Shown here in pieces: positions 47,160 to 60,079 of a stretch of DNA of 64,000 bases. Source of the DNA: Okapia johnstoni. Lineage: Eukaryota; Chordata; Mammalia; Artiodactyla; Giraffidae. The stretch is from the NCBI GenBank assembly GCA_024291935.2, contig CM044322.1, positions 24,365,405-24,429,404 on the forward strand, written 5' to 3'. The translations under genes were made by a program, and so were the position numbers. Below the pieces are notes generated by a model. It saw only the letters and a list, made by a program, of their open reading frames with translations, had not been told where the DNA came from and searched no databases. Numbering within the stretch: the stretch's first letter is position 1; every line of letters begins with the position of its first letter.

Positions 47160-47844
47160 TGTTCTCTGTTCCTAATTCAGCTGCATCTTTATTTGAAGAA
47201 CATATGCTCTCCCTGGGCTGGCCCTTCCGGAATGTATTACCTCCCAAGGCAGGCTTGACACTCTGTTTTGATATCCAGGGATGAGCAGGTGCTCTCTGGC
47301 ACCTGTTTCACAACTTTGCCCTGCCTGTGCATTTCAACTTCCACTTTCAAAACAGAACAGGTGTGCTCTTGCTGTTCCCATGTATCTTAAAGACCATCTC
47401 AAAATACTTTGCCTAATTTGACCTGCGTAAAATTGAGTATCTTCATTTGTGGCAATCAAGACCAACCCACATAAGTTTCTGCAGAGACATCTAGACATCT
47501 TCATATATTCTTGGAAAATAGGCAAGGGAAAGAGGGTAAGACAGAATTGGCAGCTTTGGTGTAAGTTGGGGAAGGTTAATAGTGACTTCTGAGAACTAGA
47601 AAAGGCTCTCTTCACGTGGGAACCTTAGCATTTGTCACCCTTCTGGTCAGACATGGCTCTTGGCCATTTTTAGCTCTGACTGCACATGGCTTTGTTTGTG
47701 GAGTAGGTGTGTGTGTAAACCAAGCACAAGAAAGACTGGTTAAGCAATCCCATTGGGCTCCGTAGGCAAAGCAGTATCCGGGGATATTATGGGCTGATCC
47801 TACACTGAGAGGAGATTGCGTAAAGAGAGCAGAGTTGGAGCAAT
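47160..47844. other. Unassigned interval in CFAP107 intron 1
   Basis: Appears single-copy. No exon recognised. Confidence 0.4.
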
Positions 47845-48920
47845 TTCAGAAAGATGGCAGACTAAGAAGTTCCAGGTCCCTTGTTTTCCCATGGAAACAC
47901 TTAAAAAGCAACTATTAGCCTAATTGAAATAAATATATGGGAGCTCTGGAAAACCAAGGTCTATAGCAAAAAAAATCAAATGCCCATTTTAGCAAAAGCC
48001 ACATTCAAAATAGTAGAAAACTCCATGGTGTTTTTACCTGCCCTCCTCCCATTCCTGCCCCAGCACATCATGGTGCAGTGGGGGAGAAGCAGTGGCCCAG
48101 CTCCCAGTTCCCTCCCTGGAACCCAGAGGGAGTGGAGCAACACTGTAACTTGCCTGGAAGCTGCCTGAGGGTTTGCTCTCTGTTTTGCCAACTCAGAGCT
48201 CAAACAGGAAAAAGTAGATAGTTCATATTTCAGGCTAGGAAGAGCTTGGAAAGCAGCAGTGGTCAACAGTTAGTGAAAGCTGCCAGGGGACTACAAACCT
48301 GCAAAGGTCTGGGGGTAAGAAATTAACAGGTAGAGAAATGCAACAGAACATCTAAGACTCTGAAAAGAAAACAGAGAGAGGCTTCTTGGAAAAATAAAGG
48401 AATTTTAAAGAAGCTATGTATACAAGGAGAAATAAAAAGCACACATACACACAGACACAGAGTCATAGGCAGGACGCATGCTCATGTTCAGAAACGTCCT
48501 AAGAAGAATTAAAACCTTCATACCTGACTGACTCCAAGGCTCAGAACATGCCCACTACTTAGTAGAGATCTTTCCTTGTGTGGAGCCAGTATGCAAAGAC
48601 CAGGAGAGATGGGTTTTTCTCTCAAATGCTAAATGTTCAAAAAAAAAAAAAAAGACATAAAAAGAAACAAGAAAAGATGGTCCACTCAAAGGAAAAAAAA
48701 AATTAAGTGGCAGAAACAGTCCCTGAAGAAATACAGGCAGGAGTAGTACCAGAGAAAAACTAAAAAACAAACGAACAAAAAAACCCCAACTGTCTTAAAT
48801 ATACTTAAAGAGCTAAAAGGAAATGTGGGCAAACAATTGAAGGAAATCAGGAAAATAATATATAAACAAAATGAGAATATTAATGAAAGATAGAAATTCT
48901 AAAAAGGAACCAAACGGAAA

Positions 48921-49130
48921 TGTGTGTGTGTGTGTACTCAGTCGTCTCTGACTCTTTGTGACCCCATAGACTGTAGCCCACTAGGCTCCTCTGTCCATGG
49001 AATTCTCTGGGCAAGAATACTGGAGTGGGCTGCCATTTTCTCCTCCAGGGGATATTCTTGACCCAGGGATCAAAGCCATGTCTCCTGCATGCGTGGGCAG
49101 ATTCTTTATCCCTGAGCCACCTGGGAAGCC
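48921..49130 (-). mobile_element. Bov-tA SINE
   Basis: Antisense, TG-rich tail side, ending GAGCCACCTGGGAAGCCC. Confidence 0.88.
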
Positions 49131-49160
49131 CAAATAAAAATAATGGAATTGAAATATATA

Positions 49161-50840
49161 CACACACACAAAAAGAAAACTACAGGCCAATATCACTGAT
49201 GAACATAGATGCAAAAATCGTCAACAAAATTTTAGCAAACAGAATTCAACAACACATCAAAAAGCTCATACACCATGATCAACTTGGGTTTACTCTAGGG
49301 ATGCAAGGATTCTTCAATATACACAAATCAATCAATGTGATCCACCATATTAACAAATTGAAAAATAAAAACCATATGATAATCACAATAGATGCAGAAA
49401 AGGCCTTGACAACATTCAGCACCCATTTATGATGAAAACTCTTCAAAAAATGGGCATAGAAGGAATCTACCTCAACATAGTAAAGGCCATATATGAGAAG
49501 CCTACAGCAAACATTTTTCTCAATGGTGAGAAACTGAAAGCATTCCCCCTAAGATCAGGAATAAGACAAGGGTGTCCACTTTCACCACTATTATTCAACA
49601 TAGTTCTGGAAGTCCCAGCTACAGCAATCAGACAAGAAAAAGAAATAAAAGGAATCCAGATCAGAAAAGAATTAAAGTTCTCACTGTTTGCAGATGACAT
49701 GATACTGTACATAGAAAACCAAAAGATACTATCAGAAAATTATTAGAGCTAATCAGTGAATTTAGCAAAGTTGAAGGATACAAAATCAAAATGCAGAAAT
49801 CACTTGTATTTCTATATACTAACAATGAAAGTTCAGAAAGAGAAATTAAGGAATCATTCCCATTCACCATTGCAACAAAAAGAAAATAAATATGTGGGAA
49901 TAAACTTACTTAAGGAGACAAAAGAACTATACACAGAAAATTATAAAACATTAATGAAAGAAATCAAAGATGACATAAACAGATGGAAAAATATTCCACG
50001 TTCCTGGGTAGGAAGAATAAATATTGTGAAAATGACCGTATTACCAAATGCAATCTACATATTCAATGTGATCCCTATCAAATTATCAATGACGTTTTTC
50101 ACAGAACTAGAACAAAAAATTTCACAATTCATATGGAAACACTAAAGACTCTGAATATCCAAAGCAGTCTTGAGAAAGAAGAATGGAGCTGGAGGAATCA
50201 ACCTTCCTGACTTCAGATTATACTACAAAGCTACAGTCATCAAGACAGTATGGTACTGGAACAAAAACAGAAATATAGACCAGTGGAACAAGATAGAAAG
50301 CCAGAAATAAACCCATGCACCTATGGGTATCTTATTTTTGACAAAGGAGGCAAGAATACAATGGGGCAAAGACAGCCTCTTCAATAAATGGTGCTGGAAA
50401 AACTGGACAGCCACATGTAAAAGAATGAAATTAGAACACTTCCTAACACCATACACAAAGATAAACTCAAAATGTAAGACTAGAAACTATAAAACTCTTA
50501 GAGGAAAACATAGGCAGAACACTCAGCATAAATCTAAGCAAGATCCTCTATGACCCACCTCCTAGAGTAATGGGAATAAAAACAAAAGTAAACAAGTGGG
50601 ACCTAATTAAACTTAAAAGCTTTTGCACAACAAAGGAAACTACAAGCAAGGTGAAAAACAACTCTCAGAATGGGAGAAAACAATTGAAAATGAAACAACT
50701 GATAAAGAATTAATTTGCAAAAATATACAAGCAGATCAGACAACTCAATACCAGAAAAACAAACAATCCAATCAAAAAGTGGGAAAAAGACCTAAACAGA
50801 CATTTCTCCAAAGAAGACATACAGATAGCTAACAAACACA
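49161..50840 (+). mobile_element. L1 ORF2 fragment lacking both ends, with target duplication
   Basis: Sense artiodactyl L1 from ACTACAGGCCAATATCACTG to AGCTAACAAACACA. Frames keep the RT blocks [17 protein letters not shown] and FADDMILY, but frameshifts occur at 49432, 49746 and later. TGAAATATATA flanks it at 49150-49160 and 50841-50851. The 3' UTR and poly(A) are absent. Confidence 0.8.
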
Positions 50841-51749
50841 TGAAATATATAGTAATGTTTATGAGAAGAAAATTCACTAGAGACATTCAAAAGTGGGTTT
50901 GAACAGGCAGAAGTAAGAATCAGAAAACTTGAAGACAGATTACTTGAAATTATTGAGTCTAGGTAGCAAAAAGAGAAATGAATGAAGAAAGACGAGCAGA
51001 GACCAAAGACTTATGGGACACTCTCAAGCTGACCAATATGCTGACTATGGGATAAATGAAAAGAGAAAGGCACAGAGAGATTATTTGAAGAAATAATGAC
51101 TGAAAACTTCCCCGACTAGATATGGATCTACAAATCCAAGAAGCTCAACAGAGACCAAATAAAATAAATCCCCAGATACTCACACAGAGACAATTATAAT
51201 TAATCTGTTGAAACTCAAAGAAAAAGAGAGAATCTTCAAAACAGCAAGAGAAAAATGACTCATCACATACAAGGGAGCCGTAATAAGATTATCATTAGGT
51301 TTCTCAGCAGAAACTTTGCAGCTCAGAAAACAGTAGGGTGATATTTTTAAAGGACTCATTCCCCCCAAACCAAAACCTAAACGAAACCAAACCCAACCCC
51401 CCCAAAACCCCATCCCACTATTGACTGAGAATAGCTTGGCCAACAAAACTTTCCTTCAAAAGTGGAGAAGTAAAAACGTTCCCAGATAAACAAAAGCTGA
51501 GGGAGTTCATTACTGCTACATCTTCCCTACAGGAAGTGCTAATGGGAGTCCTTGAAGTTGGTATGGAGAAATGCTAGACAGTAACTTGAAGCTATATGAA
51601 AACATAAAGACCCCTGGTAAAGAGAAATGCACAAATATAAACACCATTATTATTGTAATTTTGGTTTGTAATTCCATTATTTTCTACACAATTAAAAAAC
51701 ACAAAAGCATAAAATATTATAAATTCATGTTAATGGATATGCAGTATAT

Positions 51750-52300
51750 CAACATGTAATTTGTGACATCAATAACATAAAATGAGAGAGGGCAAAGCTA
51801 TATAGAGTGGGGTTTTTATTAATGAGTTAAGCCAAGATAGTGTGAATTTAAAATAGATTGTTATGAAATTTGGATGGACATAGAGATTATCATACTGAGT
51901 GAAGTAAGTCACATAGAGAAATAATATATGACATCTCTTATATACAGAACCTAAAAAGAAATGATACAAATGAACTTACTTACAAAGCAGAAACAGACTC
52001 ACAGACTTAGAGAATGAACTTATGGTTCCCAGTGGGGGAAGCGAGGGGGGAATGGATAATTAGGGAGTGTGAGATAAACATGTACACACTGCTATATTTA
52101 CAATGAATAACCAACAAGGACCTACTATATAGCACAGGGAACTCTGCTCCAGGTTATGTGGCAGCCTGGATGGGAGGGGAGTTTGGGGGAGAATGGATAC
52201 ATGTGTATGGATGGTTAAGTCCCTTTGCTGTCCACCTGAAACTATCACATTATTAATCAGCTATACTCCAGTATAAAATAGAAGCTAAAAAATTAATTAA
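51750..52300 (+). mobile_element. L1 3' UTR (intermediate age)
   Basis: CATACTGAGTGAAGTAAGTC, AGAAACAGACTCACAGACTT, TACTATATAGCACAGGGAAC and AGCTATACTCCAGTATAAAA are L1 3' end text in sense. Confidence 0.75.
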
Positions 52301-52935
52301 AAAATAAGATAGATCACTATAAATTTAAGATGTTATGTATAATTCCCATGATAACTACAAAGAAAATCTCTCTAAAATATACACAAGAGGAAATGAGAAA
52401 GAAAAATAGGTCACTACTAAAAATTAAATAAACACAAAGAAAAGTAGTAATGGAGAAAATGAGGGGCAAAAAGCCCTATAAGACAAAAAAGAAAACAAAT
52501 AACACAACGGTAAAAGTAAATAACAGTAATTACTTCAAATGCAAATAGATTACATGCTCATCAAAAGAGATTTGCGGAATGGGGAAAAAACAAGATTTTT
52601 TTTTATCCACCATCTATGAGACTGTTTTTAGATCTAAGGACATACAAAAGTTGAAAATAAAAGGCTAGAAAAAGATACTCCCTGTAAATATCAACTCAAA
52701 GAGAGTGAGGTGGCACTATATTAATTTCATAGAAAATGGAGTTGAAGTAAAAAAATGTTACAAGAGCCAAAGAAGGGCAGGGTATATTGAAGAAAGGATC
52801 ATGAAGAAATAGAAAGTATGAATAGACATAACTAGTAAGGAAATTGAATCAGTAATAAAAGAGCTCCCCAAAATAAAAGCCCAGGACTAGGTGGCTTCAC
52901 TGGTGAATTCTACTTAGCTTTTAACTACTTTAACA

Positions 52936-53249
52936 TAGGGTTTCCCTGGTAGCTCAGCTACCAGGATCTGCCTGCAGTGCAGGACACCCCGGTTCCATTT
53001 CTGGGTCAGGAAGATCTGCTGGAGAAGGGATAGGCTACTCACTCCAGTATTCTTGGGCTTCCCTGGTGGCTCAGCTGGTAAAGAATCCATCTGCAATGTG
53101 GGAGACCTGGGTTCGATCCCTGGGTTGGGAAGATCCTCTGGAGAAAGAAACAGCTACCCACTCCAGTATTCTGGCCTGGAGAATTCCATGGACTGTATAG
53201 TCCATTGGGTCACAAAGAGTTGGACACAACTGAGTGACTTTCACTTCAC
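52936..53249 (+). mobile_element. Tandem Bov-tA SINEs
   Basis: A first copy lacking its 3' part (52936-53053) runs into a complete second copy (53054-53249), both sense. It mirrors the tandem at 11924-12218. Confidence 0.85.
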
Positions 53250-54164
53250 CTTAACATAATAAAGACTGTATATGAAAAGCCCAGCTACAATCATACCCAT
53301 GCAAAGGAATGAAGTTGGACACCTACCTCACACCATATTCAAAAATTAATTCAAAATGAATCAAAGACCTATATGTAAGATCTTTTGGTCTATATGTAAG
53401 ACCTAAAATTATAAAACTTAGAAGAAAACGGGAGAAAATCTATATGACGTTAAATTTGGCACTGATTTCTTGGATATGACACCCTAAACATAGGCAACAA
53501 GAGAAAAAGTAGATAAACTGGACTTCACCAAAATTAAAAACTTTATGCATGAAACAACTTATTATCAAGAGTGAAAGCAGGCTCTTTCAGAGAGATATTT
53601 GTATATTTATATTCTTAACAGCATTATTCATAGGAACGGGAAGGTAGAAGTAATTCAGTGAGGAATGGATAAGCAAAATAGAGCATATACATATAATGGA
53701 ATATTACTCAACCTTTAAGAGAAAGGAAATTATGAAACACGCTACCGTGTAGACAGTAACCTTGAAGACAGTAAGCTAAGTGCAATGTTCAGTTCAGTTC
53801 AGTCACTGAGTTATGTCCGACTCTTTGTGATCCCATTGACTGCAGCACACCAGGCCTCCCTGTCCTTCACCAACTCCCGGAGTTTACTCAAACTCACGTC
53901 CATTGAGTCGGTGATGCCATCCAAAAATCTCATCCTCTGTTGTCCCCTTCTCCTCCTGCTTCAATCTTCCCAGCATCAGGGTCTTTTCAAATGAGTCAGT
54001 TCTTTGCATCAGGTGGCCAAAGTATTGGAGTTTCAGCTTCAACATCAGTCCTTCCAATGAACACTCAGGACTGATCTCCTTTAGGATGGACTGGTTGGAT
54101 CTCCTTTCAGTCCAAGGACTCTCAAGAGTCTTCTCTAACACCACAGTTCAAAAGCATCAATTCT

Positions 54165-55034
54165 TCAGTGCTCAGCTTTCTCTATAGTCCAGCTCTCACA
54201 TTCATACATGACTGCTGGAAAAACCATAGCCTTGACTAGATGGACATTTGTTGGCAAAGTAATGTCTCTGCTTTTTAATATGCTGTCTAGACTGGTCATA
54301 ACTTTTCTTCCAAGGAGCAAGTATCTTTTAATTTCATGGCTGCAGTCACCATCTGCAGTGATTTTGGAGCCCCCCAAAATAAAGTCTGTCACTGTTTCCA
54401 CTGTTTCCCCATCTACTTGCCATGAAGTGATGGGACCAGATGCCATGATCATAGTTTTCTGAATGTTGAGCTTTAAGCCAATGTTTTCACTCTCCTCTTT
54501 TACTTTCATCAAGAGGCTCTTTAGTTCTTCTTCACTTTCTGCCATAAGGGTGGTGTCATCTGCATATATGAGGTTACTGATATTTCTCCCGGCAATCTTG
54601 ATTCCAGCTTGTGCTTCATCCAGCCCAGCATTTCTCATGATATACTCTGCATATAAGTTAAATAAGCAGGGTGATAATATACAGCCTTGACGTACTCCTT
54701 TTCCTATTTGAAACCAGTCTGTTGTTCCATGTCCAGTTCTAACTGTTGTTTCCTGACCTGCATACAGATTTCTCAAGAGGCAGGTCAGATGGTCTGGTAT
54801 TCCCATCTCTCGAAGAATTTTCCAGAGTTTATTGTGATCTACAAGGTCAAAGGCTTTGGCATAATCAGTAAAGCAGAAATAGATGTTTTTCTGGAAGTCT
54901 CTTGCTTTTTTGATGATCCAGCGGATGTTGGCAATTTGATCTCTGGTTCCTCTGCCTTTTCTAAAACCAGCTTGAACATCTGGAAGTTCACAGTTCATGT
55001 ATTGATGAAGCCTGGCTTGGAGAATTTTGAGCAT
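54165..55034 (-). pseudogene. BovB reverse transcriptase frame (289 codons)
   Basis: The longest open BovB RT stretch in the window. On the minus strand it keeps QAGFRKGRGTRDQIANI, FTDYAKAFDLVDH, QGCILSPCLFNLYAEYI and IYADDTTLMAES with both catalytic Asp. It ends upstream at the nested fragment and lacks the endonuclease in frame, so it is not autonomous. Confidence 0.85.
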
Positions 55035-55035
55035 T

Positions 55036-55497
55036 GCTTCTAGTCAAGGCTACGGTTTTTCTAGTAGTCATGTATGGATGTGAGAGTTGGACTATAAAGA
55101 AAGCTGAGCGCCGAAGAATTGATGCTTTTGAACTGTGGTGTTGCAGAAGACTCTTGAGAGTCCCTTGGACTGCAAGGAGATCCAACCAGTCCATCCTAAA
55201 CGAGATCAGTCCTGGGTGTTCATTGGAAGGAGTGATATTGAAGCTGAAACTCCAATACTTTGGCCACCTCATGTGAAGAGATGACTCATTTGAAGAGACC
55301 TGGATGCTGGGAAAGATTGAAGGCAGGAGGAGAAGGGGATGACAGAGGATGAGATGGTTGGATGGCATCACCGACTCAATGGACATGAGTTTGGGTAAAC
55401 TCCAGGAGTTGGTGATGGACAGGGAGATCTGGCGTGCTGCAGTTCATGGGGTCGCAAAGAATTGGACACGACTGAGTGACTGAACTGAACTGAACTT
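55036..55497 (+). mobile_element. BovB 3'-end fragment nested antiparallel in BovB
   Basis: CTAGTCAAGGCTACGGTTTT to GACTGAACTGAACTGAAC on the + strand, inside the minus-strand BovB. The host resumes at TTACTAGCATGTGAAATGAG. Only about 3 bp (CTT) could be a duplication. Confidence 0.85.
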
Positions 55498-56275
55498 ACT
55501 AGCATGTGAAATGAGTGCAATTGTGTGGTAGTTTGAGCATTCTTTGGCATTGTCTTTCTTTGGTATTGGAAGGAAAGCTGACCTTTTCCAGTCCCATGGC
55601 CACTGCTGTGTTTTCCAAATTTGCTGGCATGTTGAGTGCAGCACTTTCACAGCATCATCTTAATTTGAAATAGCTCAACTGGAATTCCATCACCTCCACT
55701 AGCCTTGTTTGTAGTGATGCTTCCTAAGGCCCACTTGACTTCACATTCCAGGATGTCTGGCTCTAGGTGAGTGATCACACCATTGTGATTATCTGGGTCA
55801 TGAAGATGTTTTTTTGTATACGTCTTCTGTGTATTCTTGCCACCTCCTCTTAATATCTTATGCTTCTGTTAGGTCCATACTATTTCTGTCCTTTATTGAG
55901 CCCGTCTTTGCATGAAATGTTCCCTTGGTAGCTCTAATTTTCTTGAAGAGGTCTCTAGTCTTTTCCATTCTATTGTTTTCCTCTATTTCTTTGCACTGAT
56001 CCCTGAGGAAGGCTTTCTTATCTCTCCTTGCTATTCTTTGGAACTCTGCATTCAAATGGGTATATCTTTCCTTTTCTCCTTTGCTTTTCGCTTCCCTTCT
56101 TTTCACAGCTATTTGTAAGGCCTCCTCAGACAGCCATTTTGCTTTTTTGCATTTCTTTTTCTTGGGGATGATCTTGATCCCTGTCTTCTGTACAATGTCA
56201 CGAACCTCCGTCCCTAGTGCAATATTAGTCACCAAAAGACAAATACTCATACTACCACTTATCTGAGATACAGTG

Positions 56276-56500
56276 CACGCGTGCATGCTCAGTCGCTTTA
56301 GTCGTGTCCAACTCTTTTCGACCCCATGGACTGTAGTCCAGGGTCCTCTGTCTATGGGATTCTCCAGGCAAGAATACTAGAGTGGATTGCCATACCCTCC
56401 TCCAGGGGATCTTCCTGACCCAGGGATGGAATCCACGTATGTCTCTTATATCTGCTGCACTGGCAGGAGGATTCTTGACCACTAGCGCCACCTGGGAAGA
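56276..56500 (-). mobile_element. Bov-tA SINE
   Basis: Antisense, CATGCTCAGTCGCTTTAGTC to CTAGCGCCACCTGGGA, in the old L1 3' UTR. Confidence 0.87.
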
Positions 56501-56719
56501 TCTGAAGTACTCAGTGTAGTCAAATTAATAGAAACAGAAAGTAGAATGGTGATTGCCAGGGGCTGAGCAAGGGAAGAATGGAGAGCTGTTGCTTAAAGGG
56601 GACAGAGTTTCAGTTTGAGATGATGAAAAAGTCCTGCAAGTGGATGGAGGTGGTGGTTGCTCATCAGTGTAAATGTAGTTAACGCCACTGAGCTGCACGC
56701 TTAAAAGTAGTTAAAAATG

Positions 56720-57005
56720 GGACTTCCCTGCTGGTCCAGTGGCTAAGACTCAAAGCTCCCAGGGGACCTGGGTTTTGATCCCTAATTAGGGACTCATCTA
56801 ATTAAGTGGCTCAGTAGTAAAGAACCTGCCTGCCAAAGCAGGAGAACCAAAAGATGAGGGTTCGATCCCTGGGTCCGGAAGATCCCCTGAAGGAGGAATG
56901 GCAACTTGCTTCAGTATATTGCCTGGAAAATTCCATGAACAGAGGAGCCTGGCAACCTACAGGCCATGGGGTCACAAAAAAGTTGGATGTTACTTAGCGA
57001 CTGAG

Positions 57006-57037
<32 letters not shown>

Positions 57038-57150
57038 AGGAACTAGATTCCACATGCTATAACTAAAAAGATTCTGCATGCCAAGACTAAAGATCCCTTA
57101 TGCTGCAACTAATATGCACTGCAGCCAAATAAAAAATAAAAATAGTCAAA
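56720..57150 (+). mobile_element. CHR-2-like SINE split by a Bov-tA
   Basis: Head GGGACTTCCCTGCTGGTCCAG at 56720-56797, tail AGATTCCACATGCTATAACT to GCAGCCAAATAAAAA at 57040-57145. Confidence 0.75.
56798..57038 (+). mobile_element. Bov-tA SINE with CA tail, nested in CHR-2
   Basis: AGTGGCTCAGTAGTAAAGAAC head to TTAGCGACTGAGTGCGCG, then about 13 CA units. Confidence 0.85.
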
Positions 57151-57225
57151 ATGGTAAATTTTATTATGCATATTTTACTACAATGAATTTCAAAAAACAA
57201 CCAAAAATTGTTGATATAATAAGGC

Positions 57226-57331
57226 TTTTCTGGTGGCTCAAATGGTAAAAAATGCAGGAGACCTGGGTTCAATCCCTGGATGGGGAAGGTCCCTTGGATA
57301 AGTGAATAGCTACCCACTCCAGTATTCTTTT
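57226..57331 (+). mobile_element. Bov-tA SINE, 3'-truncated
   Basis: GGCTTTTCTGGTGGCTCAAA head, stops at CCAGTATTCTTTT where the L1 3' end begins. Confidence 0.8.
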
Positions 57332-58028
57332 CTTTTAAAATTTATTTACTTTTTTATTGGAGGATAATTTCTTTACAGAATTTTGTTGTTTTCTGTTAAA
57401 CCTCAACATGAATCAGCCATAGGTATACATATATCTCCTCTCTTTTGAACTTCCCTCCAATCTCCCTCCCCATTCCACCCCTCTAGTTGATACAGAGCCC
57501 CTATTTGAGTTTCCTTAGCCATAGAGCAAATTCCCATTGGCAATCTATTTTATGATCTTTCCATACATCTTACCCTCTCCTCCCTTTTCCCCATACCCAC
57601 AAGTCTATTTTCTATGTCTGTTTCTCCACTGCTGCCCTGTAAGTAAATTCTTCAGTACCATCTTTCTAGATACCGTATATATATGTGTTAGAATATGATA
57701 TTTATCTTTCTCTTTCTGACTTACTTCACTCTGTATAATAGATTCTAGATTCATCCACCTCATTAGAACTGACTCAAAGGCATTCCTTTTTAAGGGTGAG
57801 TAATATTCCATTGTGTATATGTACCACAACTTCTTTATCCATTCATCTCTTGATGGACATCTAGGTTGCTTCCATGTTCTAGCTATTGTAAATAGTGCTG
57901 CAATGAATAATGGGATACATATGTCTTTTTAAATTTTGGTTTCCTCAGGGTATATGCCTAGGAGTGGGATTGCTGGGTCATATGATGGTTTTATTCCTAG
58001 TTTTTAAGGGTTCTCCATACTGTCTTCC

Positions 58029-58224
58029 TTTGTGGCTCAGCTGGTAAAGAATCAGCCTGCAGTGCGGGAGACCTGGGTTCAATCCCTGGGTGGAGAAGAT
58101 CCCCTGGAGGAGGGAAAGGCTACCCACTCCAGTATTCTGGCCTGGAGAATTCCATGGACTGTATAGTCCATGGGGTCCCAAAGAGTTGGACACGACTGAG
58201 TGACCTTCACTTTCACTTCACTTT
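58029..58224 (+). mobile_element. Bov-tA SINE nested in L1
   Basis: Sense, with CATACTGTCTTCC at 58016-58028 and 58225-58237, a perfect 13-bp duplication. Confidence 0.92.
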
Positions 58225-59305
58225 CATACTGTCTTCCATAGTGGCTGTATCAACTTGCATCCCTACAAACAGTGTGAGAGCATTCCCTTTTCTCCACACC
58301 CCCTGCAGCATTTACTGTTTGTAGACTTCTTGATGATGGCCATTCTGACTGGTGTGAGGTGATAGCTCATTGTAGTTTTGCTTTGCATTTCTCTAATAAT
58401 GAGCAATGTTGAGCATCTTTTCATGTGTTTGTTAGCCATCTGTATGTCTAATCAGAGAAATGTCTGTTTAGGTCTTTTTCCCACTTTTTGATTGGGTTGT
58501 TTGTTTTTCCGGTATTGAGTTATATGAGCTACTTGTGTATTTCGGAAATTAATCCTTTGTCAGTTGTTTCATTTGCTATTATTTTCTCCCATTCTGCAGG
58601 TTGTCTTTTCATCTTGATTATAGTTTCCTTTTTTGTGCAAAAGCTTTTAAGTTTAATCAGGTCCCACTTGTTTACTTTTGTTTTTATTTCCATTACTCTA
58701 GGAGGTGGGTCATAGAGGATCTTGCCTTGAATTATGTCATTGAGTGTTCTGCCTATGTTTTCCTCTAAGAGTTTTATAGTTTCTGGTCTTACATTTAGGT
58801 CTTTAATCCATTTTGAGTTTATCTTTGTATATGGTGTTAGAAAGTGTTCTAATTTCATTCTTCTGCATGTCACTGTCCAGTTTTCCCAGTACCACTTATT
58901 GAAGAGGCTATCTTTGCCCCATTGTATATTCTTTCCTTCTTTGTCAAAAATAAGGTACCCATAGGTGCATGCGTTTATTTCTGGGTTTTTAATCTTGTTC
59001 CATTGGTCTATATTTCTGTTTTTATGCCAGCACCATACTGTCTCCACGACTGTAGCTTGGTAGTATAATCTGAAGTCAGGAAGGTTGATTCCTCCAGCTC
59101 CATTCTTTCTCAAGACTGCTTTGGCTATTCAGGGTCTTTTGTGTTTCCATATGAGTTGTGAAATTTTTTGTTCTAGTTCTGTGAAAAATGTCATTGGTAA
59201 TTTGCTAGGGATTGCATTGAATCTGTAGATTGCATTTGGTAGTATAGTCATTTTCACAATATTGATTCTTCCTACCCAGGAACATGGAATATCTCTCCAT
59301 TTATG

Positions 59306-60079
59306 TCATCTTTGATTTCTTTCATTAGTGTTATAATTTTCTGTGTACAGTTCTTTTGTCTCCTTAGATAAGTTTATTCCTAGATATTTAATTCTTTTTG
59401 TTGCAGTGGTGAATGGGATTGATTCCTTAACTTCTCTTTCTGATGTTTCATCGTTAGTATATAGAAGTGCAAGTGATTTCTGTGTATTGATTTTGTATCC
59501 TGCAACTTTGCTAAATTCACTGATTAGCTCTAGTAATTTTCTGATACTATCTTTAGGATTTTCTATGTACAGTATCATGTCACCTGCAAACAGTGAGAAC
59601 TTTACTTCTTTTCTGATCTGGATTCCTTTTATTTCTTTTTCTTCTCTGATTGCTGTAGCTAGGACTTCCAGAACTATGTTGAATAATAGTGGTGAAAGTG
59701 GACATGCTCGTCTTGTTCCTAATCTTAGGGGGAATGCTTTCAGCTTTTCACCATTGAGAATAATGTTTGCTGTAGACTTATCATATATGGCCTTTACTAT
59801 GTTGATGTAGGTTCCGTCTATGCCCATTTTTTGAAGAGTTTTCATCATAAATGGGTGCTGAATTTTGTCAAAGGCTTTTTCTGCATCTATTGAGATTATC
59901 ATATGGTTTTTATCTTTCAATTTGTTAATATGGTGTATCCCATTGATTGATTTGCGTATGTTGAAGAATCCTTGCATCCCTGGAATAAACCCAACTTGAT
60001 CATAGTGTATGAGCTTTTTAATGTGTTGCTCAATTCTATTTGCTAAAATTTTGTTGAGGATTTTTGCATCTATGTTCAT
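59306..60079 (-). pseudogene. L1 ORF2 RT fragment with mutated active site
   Basis: 257 codons with [16 protein letters not shown] and [16 protein letters not shown], but [11 protein letters not shown] where the other two L1 copies have FADDM. Confidence 0.85.

Larger units (their letters stand above)
53787..56215 (-). mobile_element. BovB LINE with target duplication
   Basis: Antisense BovB from the 3' end to the N-terminal part of the ORF (endonuclease-side text near 56000-56215). Flanked by AGTGCAAT at 53779-53786 and 56216-56223. A + strand BovB fragment interrupts it at 55036-55497. Confidence 0.9.
47845..57205 (+). mobile_element. Old, near-full-length L1 that hosts later insertions
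   Basis: A 5' UTR-like start (AGAAAGATGGCAGACTAAGAAG) at about 47845. ORF1-like sequence lies at 50852-51590, ORF2 pieces at 52300-53778, and a 3' UTR at 56216-57205 (AGAATGGTGATTGCCAGGGGC ... AAATGGTAAATTTTATTATG). All are in sense order. Later L1, BovB, Bov-tA and CHR copies lie between. Treating them as one element is inference from order and age. Confidence 0.55.
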
